Shown here one piece after another: positions 46,651-61,100 of a stretch of 64,000 bases of DNA. Each line of letters begins with the position of its first letter. The first letter of the stretch is position 1. A model generated the notes under the pieces. That model was not told the DNA's origin. It did no database searches and saw only the letters and a program-made list of their open reading frames with translations. Source of the DNA: Apteryx mantelli (lineage: Eukaryota > Chordata > Aves > Apterygiformes > Apterygidae); the NCBI RefSeq assembly GCF_036417845.1, contig NC_090020.1:33526425-33590424 (forward strand). The letters run 5' to 3'. A program made the position numbers and the translations under genes.

Positions 46651-49600
46651 GCAGATCAGGCCAGCTGTTTGTTTCTGGCTGCTGTGCTCGGCTGATGGTC
46701 TGTGCTTAATGATATTATAGGTCTGTAGGGGTATTTGTAGAACAGTCTCAATTCAATTTACTGATTTTAAATAACACACTGCACTAAGGCTCTGGTTAGG
46801 AAGAAATAAAGAAGGAGAAGGAAAGAGTGCCAGCCTTCTCTGATTTTAAAAGGGATATTTATGTGTAACCTTCTGCTCCTTAATCTTCACTATTTTTTTA
46901 CACACCACCTTCCCTGAGAGCTTCTCTCCTTTTCTGAATCCATGTGCTACATCATCTTGGATCGTCTTGGCTCTAATGCTGAGGTTCTAGATAAAAGCAT
47001 TGCGTGGTAGTTTATCTGTGTACTTAGAGTACTTCAGCTTAGAAAGAGAAAGATCTTTTCTTCCGGTTTATATTCTTCTAGATTTTCTTTCTGAGTGCTG
47101 GAATCAAGCCCAGTTCTCATGTTGCAGAACAAGATATTACTTACAGGGGAGATGTATGCCAGGTAGTTTGATAAATTAATTTTGATTTTTTTATTTATTT
47201 ATCCTAAGTTATGTGATTGTTTACTCCTTTCAAATTTGCTCAGTTTTTCACATCCTATTAATGCAAGTCTTCCTGAAGCCAAAGAAGTTTCAAGGTTAAC
47301 TTTATGTTGAGTTGTATTCTAAGGAAGCTGAGATGCACAAAAATGTTACATGGGAAGGTGATTTTTGTTTGTTTCTGTATGTCTGTTGCCAGAAGAAATG
47401 ATGTTAATGAAGCATGTATGAGCCAAGGTTCTTTATTTCATAGTCCCTATTATTTAAAGAGACAGAACATTTCTAGATTGGCTGTAAATAAGGAGAAAAC
47501 TTTTATGCCAGCTATCCTTGATGACTAGTTCACTGTATAAGTAAAATGTATGATGGTTATAAGAGGTGCTTTGTGAGTGTGGCAGAGATGTTTTATTTTT
47601 ATATACAGCTTTTGGAGTTAGAGAAATATATCGAATATGCTTTATACAGTGCCTGGAAAAAATGATCTAAGATATTTTTCTAACCTCTGTCACCACAGTT
47701 TATAAGAATTGGCATGTATAACACTTCATTCAGAATCACTGACATTCTGTGATACTATATTTGTTCTTTCAGTGATGCTGGTAACAAATTTGTTCAGTTT
47801 ATAATGTAAGTTTTTTTCTAGCTACCAACCTAGCCTGGGATCTGAAATCTGAGCATTTTTTCCTGACTTCATTGGCCACATCCTTCTTGGTAATGACACT
47901 AATCTTGTGGAAGGTACATGAGACAAGTTTATATAACCCCCGTCTTGGGGCAAAGAGTAAGAAAAAAGCAGCTCTGATAATTCAAATGAAAAATATTAAA
48001 TTTATGAAAGTTTATGATTCAAGAAGTAACTGCTCAGTACAAAATTGCAATCAGTAGATGTAGTTTTGGCTATGAGTTTGGTGAAATTTAGGTACATTGA
48101 TATATTTTCCATTTGTGGAGCTAGTTCTTCTTCCTTACAAGAAAGCAACCAAGCAAACACTCAGCAAACACTTATCTGACTGTCTCTGGTACTAAAAGCA
48201 ACCCTCAAGCTCTTCTTCACAAGCACTGCAATTGCAGCTTCATGTCACCCTAAATCTGTGGTCCTGTTTCTGCTGACTGTACAGTGATACTGATGTCATT
48301 CCTACCCAGAGTACTGCTGTATGTACCTGTGACCCCATCTTGACTTCTCTGATGCTATTACCTTGCAGCAAAAATTCACTGTTTTTATTTTATTCACTGG
48401 TGGATGTGATCTTTTTTTTAGACTACCAAGAGGGGATCTGTTTGGTACTGCAGGTCAAGCAGTGCATAAATTCTGTGTTGCCTGATCAAAATGGATTAAC
48501 TGTCTCTATCTCAAGTATAATGGCATCACTGAGTGACCCTGAAGCCATCTTTCAAGGTGCAACTGATCTGAGTTATCTTTGCTCCTTTCTCCTCATGCTG
48601 CAGCCATATTTATTTGCTCAGCCAAAAGACCATGCTATCTGCCTAGAAACCCATTTGCTTCATCTCTGTGTAGTGATGATTTTCACCCTGCCTCTCACAT
48701 TTAGTCTTCTCAGCTACCCAGTGACTGCCCATCAACTTTATTCTCATTTGAGTTCAGCTTTAGCTGGCTTTCCAGCAAAGTCTTCATTTGGGTGAAGTGT
48801 TATGAAACTTGTGAAGATAGTGTTTTCCTTTTAAAGAACTTGCAAAAGAAGGTGTAATCTCTGGTATTGCTGCTGTCTGGTACTGCTCACCAGCTGTCCC
48901 AGCTGATCCATTTTGAGGGGTGATAATGCTAGACAGGGTACTGAACTTTGTTACTTCTTGGGGAAAAGGCTTTAGGGATAACACTAGCTGACTCAGTGGA
49001 AAAAAGGGCCAGGGGATTGAAGTCTGGAGGCTGGTTAATACTGTACCAGGAAGACAAATACCTCCATGATCTACGAATCAGCTCTATAGAAGAATATCAT
49101 TACAGAAACTAAAATCGAAGTGCAATAGACTGAAATTAGTCTGAATGAAGAGAAAAAACAGAAAAAAAGCAAACAAAAAGCCATGAAAGGAGTAAGAACC
49201 AAGAATGCTGTATCTCTTGCTTCTTTGGTGTTATGGCGACATGACTCATCTTTGGCTTTCTTTATTCGGCATTCATTAATCACTCCCCAAATAACTCGCT
49301 GACTCATCTGAGCTTGGAGCTGAACAGCCCAGTTTTTAAAGTAAGTTTTATGTTTGGGAAAGTTGCCAAGCTGACAAAACTATAGGATGTCTGTGTCTAG
49401 TTTGCTAGATCTTAAGAGATTCAGATTTCTCCACATTGACCCAGCGTTCTTTGTTAAACCTGCCCTAAAGGCTACACCTCTGTGAGCAAGATAAAAGTTC
49501 AGTCTCCTTGTTCATTGAGTATCGTTCTTGTACGTGAAATGGAGCATTTCAGCTGCCAGATGTACTTCTCAGAGAATGGAACAGCATATTTGTTTTACTT

Positions 49601-49945
49601 ATGATTCAGAATAGCCCTTTAAAGGTGAAAGGTTTTATAGCTTAGTTCCCAAGATATCCCGGCCAAGATTCAGCTAACTTAAATCATAGCATTTCTGTTG
49701 TGCAACCTGCATTTAAGGCACTCTTCTGCTTATGTATCCTGGAAAACTTATCAATACCAGCTCAGGCTGATCTGCTCCTGAATAAGTCTTGAGGTCTCTT
49801 CAACGGGCTCCTTAGGGAAGAGCTCCACTAGATGGCACTGTTTATCCAGATTCTATTTCTATCCGCTTTACTGGGCTGCCTTTAAAGTGCATCGGCAGAT
49901 TTTGCTGGTGGAATAAAATATTAAAAAGTTCCATATGACAAAAAC

Positions 49946-49963
49946 ATTGTTTAATTAAACAAT
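49946..49963. repeat. 18-bp perfect palindrome ATTGTTTAATTAAACAAT
   Basis: The sequence equals its own reverse complement. It centres on TTAATTAA, a homeodomain-type core, flanked by TGTTTA arms of forkhead-like type, inside AT-rich DNA with further TAATTA-like sites. Confidence 0.9.
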
Positions 49964-52900
49964 CTTGATTATTTTGTTTAAATTAAAACTATAATGTGCT
50001 GTTGTAATATTGCTAGATCACTGTGTATAAAGAATTGTTCTATAAAATTAATGTGCTTTTTCCCCTCCCCTACTCCTTATTAGAAAATACAGCTTTGTTC
50101 ATACAGTATTATTTTATTGAGACAGATGAGTCTGCATTGCAAATACAAGTAATTATGCCCATTCATAATTCAAATAATACTCTTTTTTAGTGAAGGAAAC
50201 ATTGCAAGTCAATTGTCTGTCTTTGTATCAGTCTCTCTACTCTGCTCTAGCTTGGTTGAAGATTGCTTTTGAGAGCATCCTAACTCATACAAGCAAATTG
50301 TAAACTTCCAGTCAGTCCCCTAAAGATTAGGGAGGTCTTTGTGGGGCAGTGAGATGAGCAGGAGGGAAGTTCTCTTGTCAGAAGAGATAGGCAGGAAATA
50401 TTTTCCCACTGATGAAAGGTAGGAATAACTCCCTTTCCAGTCAGCGTAGAAGATATTCCTCATTCCTTTATTACTGTTGGGCTTTGGTGCCTTCCTTCTT
50501 TACATGAAGTAATGGATAACTAGAGGCAGTGAGTCCAAGGGGTTGGATGAAGAAATACACAGGGAGCAGAAGGGCTCCATGCTCAAGAGACTACTTTTCA
50601 CAGAAGCAAAGTGGAATAAGGATGTTGCTGAAGGCAACAATGTTGGCAAATTTTTAGTAGTCCATCACACAAAAAATGAAGCTCATTTGTGAGACAATGA
50701 AGAAAGGAGGACAGGGCTGTGGGAGAAAGGAAAAAAAAAAGTTGCTCCAGGAACCGCAGAACTAATAAAACCAGGTTCCCAGGGGTTGTCTGTGCCTTAT
50801 GGGGTCCAATAAGGTATGAGCTTGAATCCAGTCTTTTCTGGAAATTGGAATATTCAGAGATTATTGAGAAACACCAAATTTCTCTTCCGTAGGTTATCTC
50901 AGGCGTCTGATAATGTAGAATGCGTGCCTTAGCCTCTCCATCTTTAGGGCACTAATGTGGTCTTTCTCCTTTCCCTGGCTGCCTATTTTCAAGCAAGTTC
51001 CTTTGAGACCCATGTGCTTATTTGGCCATAAGGCTCAAAAACTATTAAGGGGAAAGAGACTGGCAGAAATAGACTTAGGTATGGGCACACAGCAAGAGTA
51101 CATAAAAGCAAGTTTTCATCCCCTGTGCTGGTGGCGGGGAGAGCAACAGAGTAAAAATTCAGTTTCTGTTCCTTAGCTTAAACTCTTGGGAGACACAAGG
51201 TCAGTACTGAGGAAATGAGGCTGAACTGTATCTCCTGCCACACATGAGACAACATGTATTTTAACAAAGATAAAAATATTTGGGGTGATTGATAGATATT
51301 CATTCGTATTGTACTTCTCAGGATGAATGGAAATGGACTTGATTTTATATTCAGGTGGGCTGCTTGTCTCTCCTTTTACCCTCCTTCAAGCCTCCTGAAT
51401 TGACATGAGCTTGCTAATCTTCCCTGCCAGAGCATTTTAACAGTTCTTACCAGACACTGTCGGCAACTTTTCTGTAATAAAGACAGCTTTGAAAAAGTGC
51501 ACACTAGTGAAGAAATTAGAAGTTTGCTTCCATATAGGTAAATCCTTGAGCTGTAAGCATGCATCTTTAAAGATTTCGTTTTGGTATGTTGTTGAGTTTA
51601 TTCTAATCACTTCAGTGAAGTAAAACTATTCACATGATGCTGTTGCCCTGCCTAGTTGTATTTGGTGTTTAGACAAAAAGAACTTTTAAACGTATTGGAA
51701 TATCTCAATTTTCAACTTGTTAACAGCAGTTAGGATTTTCATAAGACTGTTTCAAATATCTTTCTTTCAGTAACATAAATTTTTAAGGTAACGTGGTTGG
51801 GTTATCTGAGGCACCAGTGGAAAATGCCTGTTTATACATGCTTCTGTGTGACTGGTGCTGTATTGATATGAGACTGGCAGTATGATTCTCATTTTTTTGG
51901 CAATACCTAGCTGATCCAAGGCCAAAGTGACCCTCCTTGATCCTCACTGTATAAAAACAAGTGAAATTATGGCTTCAGTGAAGTTGCAACAAAATTCTCA
52001 CCTCAGTGGTTCCAGTATTTCAGCCTTGTTACATGAGAAGTTCATTGCTCTAAAGGTCTTAAAATCAAGCAGACAAAAGGAGGCAGGAAAGAAAACTTTT
52101 TTTTTTTCAATCTGGAGATAGAAAACTGAGGTGTGAGGAAGCTATGGAGGTACTTTTTAATATTTAGCTGATGCAGAGGGGTACCTGAGAGGAATCAGAA
52201 ATGCCTGTGTTTAATGCCAAGCCAAAATGAACAGGTCTCTCAGGAGCTCCTCTCTACTTCCTACATACCTCTAAATATGGTCCTGTGTGAATTGCCTGAT
52301 GACATGTCGGTAAATGTAGGCATTGAACCCCTTCCAACGGCTGTGCCTTGACACAGCCCTGCTCTGTTACCATTGAGCTTTGTGCACTGAAGTATCTTAT
52401 TCAAGTTAGATGCCTTATTCAGCATAAGGCTTTGCGGCCTTGGTTGTTGCATACTTGAAAAGTTCTGAGCAGCATCTCAGTTCTGCAAAGGTCCTGCAGG
52501 GAGGTAACTGCAACTGTTACAAAAAACAGTATGCAAATGAAAACCATGGCCTGAAATGACTTTGGGAGAAACAAAACCCAGCATAACCCAAGCAAACAAA
52601 AAAAAAATCCCCTTCAATCTGCCACCTGATGTTCTATGACTACTTCACCAGTTGAGTCACCAGTGCAAACCAGCCCCCATAAGCACATTGAACATTCCTG
52701 CCTTCCACAGTGCAAAACTACAAATGGGCACTTTGCCAAAATATCAACCAAAAACTGAAACACTTATTTAAAATTGGCGATGTGATAGACTACAGCATCA
52801 GCAACATATGTTGTGCAGCATATGAATAAATCAAGCCCCATCCATGGCTAATGAAAGGCTTTTTGATATGCTTAACACTAAATTACTTTTGATTAAAAAG

Positions 52901-54459
52901 CTTACTGAAGAGACAAATGTAAACTACAGCTAGGTGTGCTCACTTTAGACAGTTATGTGCTAAATCTAATTTGAAATGGATAAGAGCTAACACATTTCAT
53001 TTCCTGCATACTCAGTGAGACAATGTCGCATTTTTTAAACAGTAATTTCAAGTGAGTCTTTCAAAGTGCTTGAGTCAGCAACACAGCAAGACTATTTAGA
53101 AAGATGATCATGCAAATGGAACTTCAAGTGATTTAATATGCTCACCATCGCAGGTAGGTAGCTTGATCTATGGCATACTTAGAATGATGGAACAAGCTGT
53201 GTACATCAGCGAAGTATTTCAAGCTGTTAATATTCTTAGCAAATAATGTTTAATATGGGTTTATCTTTAGCATGAAAAACTTACTGGGAAGCGTGATAAA
53301 TAGCAGAATTATGGAAGCAACAAATACATCAGAGTGGATATCTGGATGTGATAGCAGAGATGATAGAGAAAACAAGTAGTATTATTACTATTATCAAGCT
53401 CTTTACACTAAATTGTGTAAGATCTGCAAATTCTTATGAGCATTACTGCAACTGGACTTTGGAATCCTAAAAGGAATAGCATTATTAGTACCAGTCATAA
53501 CAGGAAAGAAAGTATATAACTATCTGGGAAAGAGTGCAACACTGACTTCAGAATCAAACAGGTGAAGCAAGTACCTGAGTAATATCTAATAAAAAGGTAA
53601 TGAAGGTACTGGAAATTGGATAACTTTGTACTGTAAAAGGTATTTCCAAATAGAAGAAAGCCTTGTGTTGATAAAAGTTAAAAAAAAAAAAAGAAAAAAA
53701 AAAGGCAGCGATTTTCAAAAATATAGGCAATATTGTTTGTAATTGCTTTTACCCAAAGATATCATATTGCTTTCAAAACAAAGTAATAGGCACATAGTCC
53801 TGTCCTAGCATCATCCTTTTAAGAGAAAAGGATGATCTCTGAGAAAGAGATGAGTAAGCAGAGAAAGCAATGAGTATGTCTAGTCTTTCTCAGCAACACT
53901 CACAAGATAGTTATTACCCTATGCAGCAATCAGTATGAACAGTTTTTGACAAAAGAAAAAGGAGCCTTCTAGAAAAGAATGTAGTCTTTACAGCTTTGAA
54001 AGTATGAATAGGCAGACACTATTTTCTGTACTTTTAGTAGCACTTAAAATTGTTAGTAGCACTTAAAATTGTTTTGCAACATAATGATGTCACAATCTAA
54101 GTTTTAGAATGCAGAAATATCTTTTTGGGGCATAATTTATATTCTTATTTTTCTCTTCTGACCAAACTTTGGCCACAATTTCTATGATGGCAGCAGTCTG
54201 CCATCTGGTTGGATATCTGGCCCATAGAAGAAAAAGGAGCGACAAGGCCTCTGAACTACGGTGAGGGCAGAGCAGCAGCGGGTTGGGCACAGTTCTTTGC
54301 TGAACTGAGCTGGAATAATATCTGAACAGCTCCAAATCAATTTTTGTAAAATTTTTGCTTCAAAGTCATAAATATTTTTGTTAATATTTGTTTATTTGAC
54401 CCGATTTGGCTACAACCAATTACAAAAAAAAAAAAAGAATTTCCAGCAGGATAGAAATT

Positions 54460-55130
54460 CACAGAATCACAGAAAAGTCTATATTGAAAGGGACCCTTGG
54501 ACAGCATTTGTTCCAACATCCTGTTGAAATCAGGGCCTTAGATTAAATTATCCATTAGCTGAGTTTTCAATATTTCCAGCGAGGGAGTTCCAGGCTTTAG
54601 TTGTCCTTACCGTGAAGTATTTTTTTTCCCTATATCCAGATGGAATTTCGCTTGAATCAGCTTGTACCTGTTGCCTCTTGTCCAGTCACCATGCATCCTT
54701 GTGTAGAGAGTACCATCATCTCTTCTGTAACTACCGTTTAGGTATTGGGGGACTGTGATTAGATCTCCCCTGAGCCCTCTCTTCTCTAGGCTGAATGAAC
54801 CCAATTCCTTCCACCTTTCTTCATGTGTCAAGTTCTTCAGCCCTCTAATCACCTTGGTGGCCCTCCGCTGGAACCTCTCCAGTTTTTCAATGTCTAGCTT
54901 GAACTGTGGGGACGAAAACAGGACACAGTACTCCAGGTGTGGCTAGAGAAGTGCCCAGAGGAATAATATCATCTCCAGGAATGATCTGATTCCTTGGGCT
55001 GCTGGCTGTCCTCTGGCTGACGCAGGCTGGGACACTGTTGGCTCCCTTTGCTGCCAGGGCTTGCTGCTGGCACCTGCTCAGCTTGCTGTCCACAAAGACC
55101 TTTCTAGCAGAGCTGCTCCCCAGGCCAGCC
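54460..55130 (-). mobile_element. CR1 LINE, 5'-truncated copy in minus orientation
   Basis: On the plus strand it opens with CACAGAATCACAG, the antisense of the CR1 3' terminal repeat, then AAAGGGACCC, GATCTCCCCTGAGCCCTCTC, TTCTCTAGGCTGAATGAACC, CACCTTGGTGGCCCTCCGCTGG and ACACAGTACTCCAGGTGTGG (pieces quoted separately), all hallmarks of bird CR1 reversed. Later parts hold the decayed end of the reverse-transcriptase frame; 81-codon and 63-codon open frames here are remnants, not genes. It supports an avian source. The right-hand limit is approximate. Confidence 0.9.
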
Positions 55131-58100
55131 AGTTAGGTCTGTCTCTGGGATCATCCATTTGTCCAATCTGCTGACTCCTTTTACTAGAAATATCTTCCCT
55201 GTTTCCCCACCACCACCCCCTTTACTATCTGTGTGTATATTTATGATATGCTTTATTAGCCACTTCTCTCTGCAAAGTTCAGAGTTAGAATATATGTCTC
55301 CTTAATTTCCACTGTCTGAGTGGATATCATATGAGAAAATTCTGAAACATGACTTGAGCAGTTAAATTTTTCTAGTCCAAGGAAAGGGAAAATATAATGC
55401 CCTTGTTAAAGGTTCAAAAAAGGATAGGCATGTCATGTCATGATACAGTAAAGTTCCTGTCTAAGAAAAGATACTCCAAACCCAAATTGTGCTTGAGTCT
55501 GGCCATTAACGAGGAATCGGCTTGGATATTTAACCAGCCCATCTGTAAAGAAGGAATGACAGGCTGTTATTTTTCTGTTCAGTGATTTATTTAATTAGTG
55601 ATGGATACGTACATTTTATCAACCACTTACCCAACTACTATGATTTTTTTTATATTTTTTTAAGTACAGAAGAGGGAAGTTAAGCATGTAAGAGGTACAA
55701 TGGAGGGATATCTTTTCTGGCCAGCTCTCTAGCCAAGCATCAGTCCATGTATTGATTCGCTTTTACCTTATCCGATTCAAATATCCCAGCTCTCCATGCT
55801 GAAATCAATTACATGATATCTCTTCCTCAGCCAGACCAATTGTACTACTGAACAAAATACTACCAAACCATTATCTAGAACAATGTTTTCCACCAAATTT
55901 TAAAAACTGTTAACAATTTACCCGCATTAAGGATAGTACCCTTATGTTTTTAATTGGGCACTGTTTCTGATGTTCAGATAGACTACCCAGCCCAGTAAGA
56001 CAATTGTCTTTTTCATGATTCATTACTGTTGGTAAATGGAAAAATGTATGTTCTTTTTTAAATAGTGCTAAACCTTACTTAGGTTAAACAATGTGATTTT
56101 TTTTTAAAACTCCAAATCAATCATGAACATATTGTTATTAATCTTCTAAAAAGTCTTAGGTTAATGCATATATGTACTCTTTAAACTGTCCTCTATGTTT
56201 TATGCAGCCCAAATGAAAACACCTTATTATCAGGACAAAGAAAACAGAAGGGGTAGACACCACTCATCTATAGTCCATGTTCAAAAAACTCTGTGAGTTT
56301 GAACTCCATGCCTAATAGAAATCCAAGGCAAAAATTAACATTTAAAAAAGAATAAAGAATTAAATAGATATTGTATGTCTGAACATATTTTAATAATCTA
56401 AACTATCTGAAAGCAAATATTCTAGAAGAAATGGCTTGAGTTTATAACAAATGCTAAGGTTTATCAGAGCAACCTCTGGTCTGTAGTCAGCTATAAACAC
56501 TGAGATAGTTGGGAAGTGTTTAAGGAAGAAGTCAACATGATATGTCTCTGGGGACCTGGAGAAATAAGCAGTTGGATTTAGCTGAACGTTTTTCAGATAG
56601 GGCAATGTACTGCGGCTTTTGGGTATTACCCCATGTGGGTGCTTCCCTTTTCCACTCCTCAGAGCCTTGGTTTGAGCACATGAGCCCCCTCCATGGGATG
56701 CACCTCTCGCCAGTCATTTCTTCATCTTCTGCAGGTACTGCCTGCTCAGCTCATTGCTCGCATAGCAGCAGCCAGTGCTGTCCCTCGTATATGCCCTCAT
56801 TTGAAATCTTCTCTCACAAAGTTATGCCGGGGTAGTACCCCCTCTTGGCATCTGTGCTACAGCTCCGTTTCTGAGGCTTAACAACCTAGGAGAGGTGCAA
56901 AAAAGAGGCTCTGGAAGACGGGGAGTGTGGAGCCTTGTACGTGAGCTGAGTCAAGTCTGACACAGGAGGAAGAGCTGAGATACAGATAATAGCCTAGTTA
57001 CTATAGTGACACAGGGGAGTATAGATTGAATCTGACAGGATCCTTTTCAGCACTTGTTTGACATAATATGTATCTTTTCTAAAATAACGATATAATTTGC
57101 AATAGTATAAAAAGGGAAATGTGTAAATGGTGTATATTGCTTTTTGGTATATGCATATTTGGTACACAAAGCTGTGACAGGGAAAAACTCTGCAAAATAT
57201 CAAGCCTAATAACACAAAAAACTCTGTGAAAATAGTATACATGGGTTGTTATATCAGTGAGAAAGTGATTCACTAACACTAATGCTTTCACATAAGCTCT
57301 TTGGTTACCTGGCAATATGTGGAATATAGTCTGATCAGGAAGAACAGTCCTGTTTTTAAAATCATCTCCCAGTTTCTGTTGTCTTTGTAAATACCTACTG
57401 TTAGCCTCCTCTGTGACGCAGCTCCCACAGACTGCATAAAGAACCGCATTATCAGTTAATTTGCTTACCTTCATTTCCCAACAGTACATCGGTGTCGCAT
57501 TGCCTTTGGTAACAATACTATGCATTAAAATATCTGTCTCCATAAATTTTCCAGTAGGAATTAGAAACAAAATCTTACTTTTTGAAGCCTAACTGAGAAC
57601 CAAGAATATAGACATATAATGTTTTCACTGCTGCAAAGGGAAAACTCTAATGTCATACTGATGCAAATCTCTCCTGTTGATAATCAAGAACAGACTCCCT
57701 GGTAATTTTTTTCTAAGAGGCTTTAAAATGTCTTTTTTTTTCTTAGGCCTTCGGTGTTCTCTAATGCAATGCACTAATGTGATAATATTGATATTATTAA
57801 TTTAATTCTTTCTTATTCCCAGGATAGTATTTCAGGAAGAGTTAACTGCTTGCTATTCTATAGCATTTTCTTCCCTTACCCTTCCCATACCCTTCATAAA
57901 ATGATTGCATGTTTTAACCTCTTCTCATCATGATGCTGTTTAATTCTGTATTCTGCTTTTTAAAAAGATACACTTCTCACAAGTCTGAACCTTCGCTTTA
58001 GAAAAGTTCTCATTACCCAAATAACTACTGTAGTGTGTGGAGCATTAGGGCAGGCATTAAACTTTGATGCCTCTAAAGGGTTAATATTGCATGAAGGAAG

Positions 58101-61100
58101 GGCTGGGAGGAGGTGGTGTAATGCATAATAGCTACAGGTGACCCAGCGTGGCTGGTGAGTGCCATGGGTTCCAATACAGGGTTTTGTCTCAAAAAATTGT
58201 CCTGCCTGTGAACACCTCTTATCCCTTGCTTGGGGGAGTGACTTCTCCAAAGTGAAAGCTCCGTACTAACTCTAGTTATTTAATCTTTAGCTGATTTGCT
58301 GATACTGTCAACACACGGGCCACTTTGAGCCATCTGTAATAATAGTTTTCTGGTGGGCAACTTTGCTGTAGGATCTGAACTGCGATGGCCAACTCATTTC
58401 ACACAGATTACTCAACAGCCTTCAGATGGTAGCAATGTTGGCTGACCTGGGCCAGATTCAAACTGGCAGTGAAATCATGAAAGGTTCCATATGTCAGCAT
58501 CTCCCCTGAGCCATTAGGTGACATATGGTTTCATTCTTAGTAAAATGATGCCAGGCTGATATGAAATTATGTATGCAAAGGTTAAAGGCATATTTTGCCA
58601 TACCTCATGGGAGCTATTTACAGATATTTGTATCATAAGGGAGAAATCCATAAAGTGGAAACTATAAATTCCCTCATTCATTTGGTATACCTATTCAGGT
58701 TAACTCATATGATCAGTGGTATCCTAAAATGACTGAAGAAGCTTTCAGGCCTTAGGATTTTCTTCCCTCCCTCCCTTCCTTTTTTTTGTGGAAGGTGACA
58801 GAAAAGAGGGTTGCTTGCATATTTTTTTATCCAGCTACATTGTATATGAAAAATATGAATTTCCATCCACAGTTACTTACTATATCTCCTTCCCAGTGTT
58901 CTTGTATATCCTGGCCAACAGCACTGCTAAATCTGCCCTTCCTGCTTTTAGCTTACAGGTGCATCTAAACTCTCATTCTCATATATTCTATACTACTCTT
59001 CAAAATATCTTCAGGAAAGTTTTTGAGAAAAATTTTGGAGGTGATTGAAATAAGCTATCTACAATTGAAGATCACATTGAAATTGTAATTTCTTCCAGGC
59101 TATGGATAAAAATTAAAATATTCAATTTTTCTTTCCCATTTGAATAAGCACTGCTATCTAAACAACAACACAGAGATTAACTTTACCTAATTTACATTCC
59201 ATCCAGTCCACCAGGAAAAGCATCAGCAAACTACATTCCCCTTCCCTGCCAATTTTAAAAAAAGCTACTAAAATCAACCTTTAAGCAAGTGAATGCTTAG
59301 AATAGCAAGGTGACCTAATAGCTAGGACAAGGGCCTAGCACTTGACGGCCACTCTGAGAGGCAGTGAATGAGGGAATGGGCCCAGGTTCCTTGTCTGCTG
59401 CTACTGGAGTTGCCAAGAAGCTGCTGCTGAAATGATAAAGACCAGGAGGAGCCCAGGCCTGGGACTCACAAAGTTCTCGTCACAAATACCTCTTGCAAGA
59501 GTTTTGTGAACACCAGAGAAGTTAACACTGTGCTCCTTAGCCGTACCAGTTCCCACCTGAAATGTTTATGGCATAAGTATTTATTTTAAGTTGGAAATAT
59601 GGCGTGACACCTGGAGCAGAAAAAAATTTGTCCTGTTGACTTCACCGAGAATTTTGTCACAAGTGTTTTTATTCTCCTCATATTTTCTTCTTCTTAGTAT
59701 GTAATGTAAGTGGAGATATTACAATGGGCATAGGAATCATGTCATTGTTCTCAGACATGAGTCCACAACTGTTGCACTGAAGAAATGCTGCTTCTGATTT
59801 CCCTGAACTTTTGTTGTAAATATGTCCATAAGATAAGAAAATATGCTTGTTAAGGCAGGGAAATTACATGTGAGAGTATGCCCCAAGAGGAGGCAGAGAA
59901 TGACTGAAGTTTCAAGAGAAAGCCATAAGAGAAAAGGTCTTTTATAAACCACAGAGAAGCTTGGAGCATACTCTGTGGGATCTGGAGGAAGAGATAAAAT
60001 TAAAGAATAAAAAAGTGTGCAATGGTACAATAATGTAACTTAACAGGAAAAAGAGGAAGTGACTGCGAAGAATGAAAATACGTACCAGATACTTGCTGGA
60101 AACAAAGGAGATGACAGACTAGGAACAGAACTAGATAGTTAGTGACAGAATCACTTTCTAAATCAGTTCATCATCAATATAAATAAAAAAGGTGACTGCA
60201 AATAAGAAAGACTAGCATCTATTTTAGGAATGCATACTCACATTCCATAGGTCATTTTTTGTAAACATCTTATAAAACATTACCAAGCAAAAGAAAACTG
60301 AATCAGGAATTTTAGTCCAGTGAGGATAACTGCACTGATCAGAATGGCTGACCTTGGGAACAGTCTGAGGATTAAATATGTTAAGTAATCATATTTAATA
60401 TAATATAATTAATATGTCATATTAAAAATAAAATATACATTATATAATTATACATATATATTATTTTGTATTTTATCCTACACTCAGTATATTTTGCTTC
60501 ACTTTGTTTCTGTGCTTTGTTAGTCTTCCTGTTTGCTTTTCTACAGCATACTAGCAGGTATAATCACCTGCAGGTTTATTTTTTAAAATAGATCCATCTG
60601 CAAAAGCACCTGCTCAATGTGTTTGTGTTGCTCTCCTTAGCAGCAGCATGCAAGAGCTGTCACGAGCTGGAAAGAGGTCAGTGCTAATTAACAGAAGGAC
60701 TTGGAAGAGGAATAGTCTGATTCTGAGGTCAAGCCTGGGATGTTTGGGCAGAAAAGAGCTAGTGACCCAAAGTGTGTTTTGGTGTGGGAGCTTGTAAAAC
60801 TGTGGAAGAAGAGTCTGCAATAGTGAAAGCAAGAGGAGATGAAGCAGATGTGTGGGGATTTCGGTAGTGATGCTCTTCAGGCCACGATGCTCCCAACCTA
60901 CCAGTTGCTGGGCAGTAAGGAAGGAGAGAGGGCAAACAGCCCAGGCATGAAGTTCAAGGCTGAAGACTGGATCAAGTTTTACACTAGCTTAAACTCTTTG
61001 CAATCTAGTTTAATTTCAAGTGTAAACCAGCATATTTTGACTTCAAGGAGTCTGGAAGGCCTGATGGTATAGTTCTGGAGAGGGAACTAAGGAAAAAACA

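Larger units (their letters stand above)
45311..54459. other. Intergenic, no gene recognised
   Basis: AT-rich DNA. It includes a 151-codon frame at 48340-48795 (plus) that resembles no known family, a perfect palindrome at 49946-49963, a possible old repeat at 46540-46650, and A-rich runs at 53680-53704. Confidence 0.5.

Noticed and set aside
54607..55093. Open frames between 54.6 and 55.1 kb
   Set aside because: They lie within the CR1 copy and are remnants of the element.
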